This document shows, one piece after another, positions 1-5,800 of a DNA stretch of 7,549 nt. Both the position numbers and the translations under genes were made by a program. Positions within the stretch are counted from its first letter, which is position 1. Each line of letters opens with the position of its first letter. The stretch is from Candidatus Cloacimonadota bacterium. GTDB lineage: Bacteria > Cloacimonadota > Cloacimonadia > Cloacimonadales > WRIO01. Below the pieces are notes generated by a model. It had not been told where the DNA came from and did no database searches. It saw only the letters and a program-made list of their open reading frames with translations. The stretch is from contig JALNXV010000171.1 of the NCBI GenBank assembly GCA_023230175.1, forward strand, positions 1-7,549, in the 5' to 3' direction.

Positions 1-1272
1 GGCTAAATTTGCAGTTTCGCGATTGTTGGTAATAACAGTCTGAAGCTTAAATAAATCGGATTTTCTGTATTGATTTGCATTATTATTAAATTCATTTAAT
101 AACTCTTTTTCTGCTAAGATATTAAGGTTTTCCTCGTAAAAACGGGTCATCATATAATTAATTATTTCTTGAGAATGCATTTCTTGTATGTTAGCTTTTT
201 CTCGATTCCATTTACTTAAAAATTGATGATTGTCATAATAACTGTATTTTCTTGCAAGCGAAAGTATGACTTTTTGACTTAGTAATAAACTAACATATTC
301 GTGTAAGTCTTTGAGCGATAATTCATCAATTTTGTCAATATTATATAAGTCTGAAAGTAATTCTGAAAGTTCATTTTCTTTTAAAAAATCATTAGTTATA
401 TGATTGGAAGCAAGTATATTATCTGAAAATTTTATTTTTTTTTCATTATATATTTTATTGATACTAAATAAATTGAGCTTATTGTTATTCTTAATATTTT
501 CATAAGTTGTAATTTGAAGTTCAATAGCTTTTTGTTTGAAAAGTTCATTTTCAATGTATTTTCTGGATTCTAAATAGCTAGGTTTTAGATCCCTATAGAA
601 AACAGTAAAGCCAAATTCAGACTCAATTGGTTTAGTAGCATTTCCAGTCTTCTCTAACATTTTAGAATATTCTTTTAAATAATCCGGTAAGTTATAAAAA
701 TTTGAAATACCAATAATTCCCGGTTTTATGTATTTAGAGTCAGAGAAAAAAATATTATATATTTCGTTAAAATCTTGTCTTTTTATTAATTCTTGATAAG
801 CATAAAATGCTTTTTTTTCTGATTGTGGATCAGAATATGGGAAAGAGATTGCTTTTAGAGTAAAAAGAGGTTGATTTTCATAATAAGTTTTTAAATCATC
901 ATTTGAAATGTTTATAGTTTCTTTAGAATGTATCTCAAAAAATAACTCTAACATAAGTTTATCTTTAGAATATTTTTCTTGTTTTTCAAATTGTGGTTGT
1001 AAAACATTTTTTATAATACCTGTTTTTTCTGCGTGAATCATTAGTATTTTTTGATTGATTAGTAAATCTACAATTTCAGGGATTTTATTTTCATTAAAAT
1101 ATCCATAATTTGTTTTTGAATATTCTTTTATATGCCACAATGTGATTTTTTCATCATTAACTGTTGCTAACAAGGTATTTTGGTCAGGATATTTTAGTTT
1201 AAAATATAAAAAAACAAAAATTATCATTAAAGCTGAAGATATCATAACAAATTTTGCACCGCGTTTTTTCAT
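1..1272 (-). CDS. SurA/PpiD-like parvulin-family periplasmic folding factor, membrane anchored, C-terminus cut by window edge
   Basis: The frame is open for 424 codons from ATG at 1272 to base 1, so the C-terminus is missing. Residues 1-4 (MKKR) and a hydrophobic stretch at about 8-24 form an uncleaved signal anchor or signal peptide. Residues 34-90 match a SurA N-terminal segment (LLATVNDEKITLWHIKEY, then DLLINQKILMIHAEKTGI). Residues 122-230 resemble a parvulin rotamase domain, ending EFGFTVFYRDLKPSYLES and then a helix KYIENELFKQKAIELQ, as in SurA and PrsA. The family binds unfolded outer-membrane or secreted polypeptides in the periplasm. Two positions that usually hold catalytic histidines read KAISF and FGFTV, so isomerase activity is doubtful. 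From residue 386 a second parvulin-like cycle seems to begin. The start is favoured by the KKR anchor and an AGAGG site. It follows the M48-like gene by 11 bases, implying co-transcription. The family call is fairly safe; a chaperone-only role is inference. Confidence 0.8.
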   Translation of the reverse strand, partial: MKKRGAKFVMISSALMIIFVFLYFKLKYPDQNTLLATVNDEKITLWHIKEYSKTNYGYFNENKIPEIVDLLINQKILMIHAEKTGIIKNVLQPQFEKQEKYSKDKLMLELFFEIHSKETINISNDDLKTYYENQPLFTLKAISFPYSDPQSEKKAFYAYQELIKRQDFNEIYNIFFSDSKYIKPGIIGISNFYNLPDYLKEYSKMLEKTGNATKPIESEFGFTVFYRDLKPSYLESRKYIENELFKQKAIELQITTYENIKNNNKLNLFSINKIYNEKKIKFSDNILASNHITNDFLKENELSELLSDLYNIDKIDELSLKDLHEYVSLLLSQKVILSLARKYSYYDNHQFLSKWNREKANIQEMHSQEIINYMMTRFYEENLNILAEKELLNEFNNNANQYRKSDLFKLQTVITNNRETANLA

Positions 1273-1276
1273 AAGA

Positions 1277-1281
1277 CCTCT
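1277..1281 (-). promoter_or_regulatory. Ribosome binding site of the parvulin-like gene
   Basis: On the minus strand AGAGG sits 4 bases before the ATG at 1272, just after the TAA of the preceding gene. The spacing is somewhat short. It supports this ATG over the in-frame Met at codon 10, which would cut into the hydrophobic anchor. Confidence 0.5.
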
Positions 1282-1283
1282 AT

Positions 1284-2684
1284 TTAATCAGTTTTTATTT
1301 GACTTTTAAAGATATCAAATCTATTTTTTTGTTTCATTAGATTCTTGGGCAAATGGTTGTATCTTTGATATTTTCTCAACTTTATCTCTCTTTTTATTAA
1401 AGAATTTTCTGAATAATAATTTTCACCATTAATCTTGTGTTTTATTAGTCGATTTAGATAAAAAGGTATTACTGTTCCATCGTATCCTGTTCTGCAGGTT
1501 GCAAAAAATGCGATTTCATCAATTTCGGAAATATTAGATGTGAGTTTATAATTATTTTCTTTATAGATAACTCTATCTTTATATATAAGGATTTCATTGA
1601 TTAATGAATCCCTAATGGTTTTTATGTTTTGTATTTGAGAGTTTGTAGTAATCTTTAGTGAATCAATATTAGTGTTTATGCTATCCTGAGAGCTTATCTG
1701 ATTTTTAATTAATAAGGAATCCAATGATATTTTATTGACTATAATGTCATTACGTTTTAATGATTGAGGTCGTTTGTTATCTATTATCACTTGAGCAATT
1801 TCTTGTGCAAGGATAAAAGCTAATTCAGCTTCATTTTCGCAAGATAATAATAAACCTTTTGAGATAAAGATATAACCACCGGGGCAAGCATAAGAGTTTA
1901 ATTTTTTTTGATTAAGGATAAAAAATTTAAATTGAACCTCTGTAATGCTAAAAGCTTCAACAACTTGAATACCTATATAATTTATATAATCTTGTATAGC
2001 TTTATTGTAATATAATCCTTCTTTGGCAATTATTGAAGCAATACCTAAGCCTAAGCCTATTTCAGCCTCAGTGAAATAATTAGTTTTTTTAATATTTGGT
2101 ATCTTAATATTTTTAAAATTATCATTTCTTGAAAATCCAAGATAAGTATCTTTTTTAAAATCAATATATTTATTTATATCTATGTTGTAGCTATTTGCAA
2201 AGTCAATAAATTCAGAATTTACATCAAACAAATTAGTAAAAGATAATGCTATTTGTTCATTATTAAGGTGAAGAGTATCAGTGAAATTATTATTGTCTAT
2301 TGATAAATATTTTGCAATTTGATAAATTTTGTCAGTTTGTATAGGTATTTTTTTTGTTGAATATAATGATATAAAACCCTGCTCTAAGTTTAATGAATCA
2401 CTAACTAAGAACCAGTTATCTTTGTCTTGGATGTCTGTAAAGTTATAATCTTTAATTTCCAGTATAGTTTCTTTATTTAAAAACTTTTTTATAGGATAAA
2501 GTATTCCCGGTCCTGTTCTTAGAGGAGTTTTGTCTTGTTGGATTGTTATCTGTTGTTTATTTGGAAGTGTAGATTGAAGATTGGATTTATCTGAATTAGT
2601 CTCATCATTTTGAATAACTATATTGCTTGCTTGTAAACTATATATTATGATAAGTAAAAATAAGAGATTAATATATTTTTTCAT
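1284..2684 (-). CDS. Exported SH3b plus M48-type metallopeptidase-like protein with degenerate zinc motif (QEIAQ)
   Basis: This is a complete gene of 466 residues. Residues 1-19 are a Sec signal peptide (MKK, hydrophobic core, LQA before S20) without a lipobox cysteine. Residues 47-112 look like a bacterial SH3 domain (PLRTGPG at 54-60, then NWFLV and GFISL). Residues 205-310 and 380-465 follow the M48 fold: GLGLGIASIIAKEGL, DYINYIG, the substrate-edge strand LNSYACPGGYIFISKGLL (262-279), the active-site helix AELAFILAQEIAQV, the EIDEIA helix (387-392) with TGYDG (399-403), and an H444-x-P...R455 ending like the family's HP...R tail. M48 enzymes such as BepA need HExxH plus a downstream Glu. 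Here both His are Gln (Q294, Q298), while E295 and E387 remain, so a zinc protease is unlikely. It starts its own transcription unit and is followed by the parvulin-like gene, which suggests an envelope quality-control or scaffold role. The fold call is confident; the function is inferred. Confidence 0.82.
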   Translation of the reverse strand: MKKYINLLFLLIIIYSLQASNIVIQNDETNSDKSNLQSTLPNKQQITIQQDKTPLRTGPGILYPIKKFLNKETILEIKDYNFTDIQDKDNWFLVSDSLNLEQGFISLYSTKKIPIQTDKIYQIAKYLSIDNNNFTDTLHLNNEQIALSFTNLFDVNSEFIDFANSYNIDINKYIDFKKDTYLGFSRNDNFKNIKIPNIKKTNYFTEAEIGLGLGIASIIAKEGLYYNKAIQDYINYIGIQVVEAFSITEVQFKFFILNQKKLNSYACPGGYIFISKGLLLSCENEAELAFILAQEIAQVIIDNKRPQSLKRNDIIVNKISLDSLLIKNQISSQDSINTNIDSLKITTNSQIQNIKTIRDSLINEILIYKDRVIYKENNYKLTSNISEIDEIAFFATCRTGYDGTVIPFYLNRLIKHKINGENYYSENSLIKREIKLRKYQRYNHLPKNLMKQKNRFDIFKSQIKTD

Positions 2685-2690
2685 TGTAAA

Positions 2691-2698
2691 CCCTTTCT
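2691..2698 (-). promoter_or_regulatory. Ribosome binding site of the M48-like gene
   Basis: The minus strand reads AGAAAGGG, then TTTACA, then the ATG at 2684: a purine-rich site with 6-base spacing. Together with the typical signal peptide that follows, it fixes the start codon. Confidence 0.65.
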
Positions 2699-2760
2699 AA
2701 ATAAATACAGTTGATATATTTGAATAATCATAATCATCCTTATAAAAAATATTTTGTATG

Positions 2761-2788
2761 ATTATAAAAAACAAATAGATTTTGTCAA
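2761..2788 (-). promoter_or_regulatory. Consensus sigma70-type promoter for the M48-like/parvulin-like unit
   Basis: On the minus strand a perfect -35 TTGACA (2788-2783) and a perfect -10 TATAAT (2766-2761) are separated by 16 bases. A start of transcription near 2754 would leave a leader of about 70 bases before the ATG at 2684. The promoter lies just downstream of the terminator of the large gene, so the two units look independently transcribed. The rest of the leader (2685-2760) is AT-rich, with a short palindrome AAAATATTTT at 2746-2755 around the predicted start. I see no operator or riboswitch in it. Confidence 0.75.
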
Positions 2789-2796
2789 CTGAAAAT

Positions 2797-2836
2797 AAGA
2801 GAAAATGAAAAGCCCGAATTTATTAATTCGGGCTTT
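2797..2836 (-). terminator. Intrinsic terminator of the C25-type gene
   Basis: A perfect 12-base inverted repeat (2809-2820 and 2825-2836; AAAGCCCGAATT with its complement) encloses a 4-base loop. On the minus strand it is followed by the T-rich stretch TCATTTTCTC. It begins about 20 bases after the TAG of the large gene at 2859-2857. The plus-strand side lacks a comparable T tract, so it is oriented for the minus-strand gene. Confidence 0.88.
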
Positions 2837-2856
2837 CTTAGGTATTAGGAGGTTAC

Positions 2857-5800
2857 CTATTTAAGTAATAAAGCTTTTTTAATAGCTGTGTTTTGATTAT
2901 TTTGAACTTTGATAAAGTAAATACCGGTACTTACATTTTTGTTATAATCATTTGTACCGTTCCATTGAATTGTATGATTACCTTTAATCATAAATTCATT
3001 TACAAGATTTCTAACTAACTGTCCTTTAACATTATATATCTTAATGTTAACATTGCTTGCTTCCGGGATTGAGAAAGATATATTTGTTGTAGGGTTAAAT
3101 GGATTTGGATAATTTTGATTTACATTGAAAACTGCCGGAACTTCTACATCGTCAGTTCCAGGTGTAATATTTGGGTCAATAAAGATATGCGTTGTGGAGT
3201 CAGAAACTCCATTTTCGTAATTAGCTCGAACATAATATCTGTATCTATTATTTGAATTAACAGTTTGAGAATAGTTATGGTTTGTTGTTTCAGCAATTTT
3301 TTCAAATTGAGTAGAATTTACTTGTCTGAATATTTCAAAGTAACTGAAGTTTATAGGATTTGATTCTGTGTCATAATTGTGATTCCAAGACAGAGTAATT
3401 AGATAATTTTCGTCAACATTAATATTGAAGCTGCTTGGTGGAACTCTGTAGAACATATTAAAATCTTGATTTTCAATAAGCTCACCTGCTTCGACATTGA
3501 CATTATTAAATGAAGGGCCTTCAATGAATGGGTGAAGAACTTCAATACGATTATATGAACCGGGCAATAAGTAGAGAATGTAAGAACTATCGGCTTTTGC
3601 TGATGTTGAATAATCTCCTGCTTTAACTCTAACATTCTTTATGTCTGAGTCATAAGAATCAATGTTTATTTTTCCTGAGAATATTGATGTATTGCCAAAA
3701 GCAGTCTGTAAAGAAACATCATCTATATACCATTCAGCTATGCCATTGAAATCTCCTTCAACAAACCAACATAGTTGAAATCCTGTTTGTCCTAAACTTG
3801 TATTGTTAATAGGAACATTTACAGTTTCTGTATCAATGTCTTCTGTTAATTCTAATGACCATACTGTTTGCCAAGTGCTATAATTAGCACGAGATGCAAC
3901 TCCGATAGTAACGCCGGTGTTATTGAAATTAACTTTTTGTTTAAAAGTTAAAAGTGCATTATTTATTTCTGTTGCGTCCATTGTCTTAGTTATTAATCTT
4001 GTAGAACCTTCAGAAATATTTAATCCTGTAAATTTAGCTTCAGGAGAAGTTCCGCCGGCATTGTTAGTTTCAGATTGATTCCATGAATTTGAATAATATT
4101 GAACAATCCATCCGGTTGGCAACCAATTTTCAAATGATTCTTGCAATAAAACTCCACTTTGATTTACACCAAGAGCAAGATTCATATTTAATGTTGGAGC
4201 ATTTTCACTTGTAACTAATAGATTAAACGGAATAGTTGAAATACCTTCAATATCTTCACCAATTGTTATATCATATACACATTGATAGTTACTTAAGTTA
4301 TTTATTTTGTTTATAATAACTGATCCTTCATTGATTGTAAGTTGTGGTGCTGATGACGAGATAATTGAATTGACATTGGCAACATCTAATAAAGAAGTAT
4401 TAGCTAAGTTAATGATTAATTTAGCATTTTCACCTGCTTCTAAGATTCCGTTATTATTCTCATTGATGTCATTAATGAGATATGAACGATATGTAAGAGT
4501 TGGTTTTTGAATATTAAATTCTATAGTTCTAAACCATTCTTTATCATTATTTTGTATGTGAAGTGTTCCGGTAACGTTTAAATTATTAGGAGCATCATTG
4601 CCAATTAAGATAGTAAAATAGTTATGATTAGATTGTGACTCCATTGATTCTATAGCGGGATAATCTGATGTTGCGTTACTAACTGTTACATAAGGTGATG
4701 TAAATGATAAAGTAGCTTCTGTATTGTCTGCAACTAATAAACCTGCATTTAAGATTTTAATACCGATATTCACATATTCACCATTTTCAATGATATTATT
4801 TCCATTTTCATCATGGTAAACTACATCGCTTACTAAAAGATATGGTTCTTCATTTAAAATTGATGGCTGAGTTAAATATAAAGCAAATTCATTTGTTATC
4901 TCAGTTGCACCGGGATAATTTAAGTATTGATTATTATATACATAAGTTAAACCTTTATTTCCTGTATGGTCATTTAATCCAACTGTAATGTAATTGATAG
5001 GATAAGGTGAATAACCACTTGAATTTGGTAATCCCGGGTGGAAGTCTTTGTATTGGAATTTGATTGGACTATCACCTAATGGACTTCCATGATATTGAGG
5101 ATCATATATAATAGCTTGGAAGGTTACATTTACTCCGGATAAGTATTCTAAACCATAAGCACCTGGATAATCACTAACTAATCTGGCTTTATCCCATTGA
5201 ATAATAAAGGAATGATCTTCTTGATTATAATATGTATATACACCACCATTTTCAAAGCTTGATCCAATTCCTAAATCAGTCCAATATGGTGCTACTATAG
5301 TTTTAGGTACCATTGCTCCAGGTATTGGTAAGTTTCTGAAATTTCTTTGTTCTGTCTCTAAGAAAGTAAAGAATCCATTTGAACAAATAGTAATTTCATC
5401 ATAATCTACACCATAATATCTTGTTGTAAATGGTAATTCTATTGTTGCACCACCTTCTTCAAGTTCTCCTCCTGGATGATTAGCGTCAGTATCATTAATG
5501 CCTGTGTTTTGACCTATTTCACTTATTTCTAACCATTCATAGGTAGGTGCGTCATCATATTCAGTATCAGTCATATCATAAATAACATATCCATATTCAC
5601 AAGGTCCGTTGGGATCGGTTGTGGCTTTTTGACCGGCAATGATTTGAATAGGAATATTTTCTTCGAATCCGTTTTCATTGCTTATCTTTATTATTGCATT
5701 TAAATTCATTCCGGGAATGATTCCAACGCTTGCATTGACTGTAAAAGGATCATTTTGGTTATTCATTGCTTGACCTGTAGCAAGATTGCCTAAATAAGAA

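Noticed and set aside
435..443. Run of nine T (A in the coding strand) inside the parvulin-like gene, considered as a frameshift or slippage site
   Set aside because: The frame stays open and protein-like on both sides, and no alternative frame product is apparent.
2746..2755. Palindrome AAAATATTTT considered as an operator
   Set aside because: A 10-base all-AT palindrome is expected by chance in such an AT-rich leader. It is mentioned only with the promoter.
3399..3635. Minus-strand alternative-frame open stretch of 78 codons
   Set aside because: It overlaps the carboxypeptidase-regulatory-like domain in the main frame, which is intact.
4307..4510. Plus-strand open frame of 67 codons
   Set aside because: It lies wholly inside the strongly supported minus-strand large gene, has no recognisable motif and no convincing ribosome binding site.
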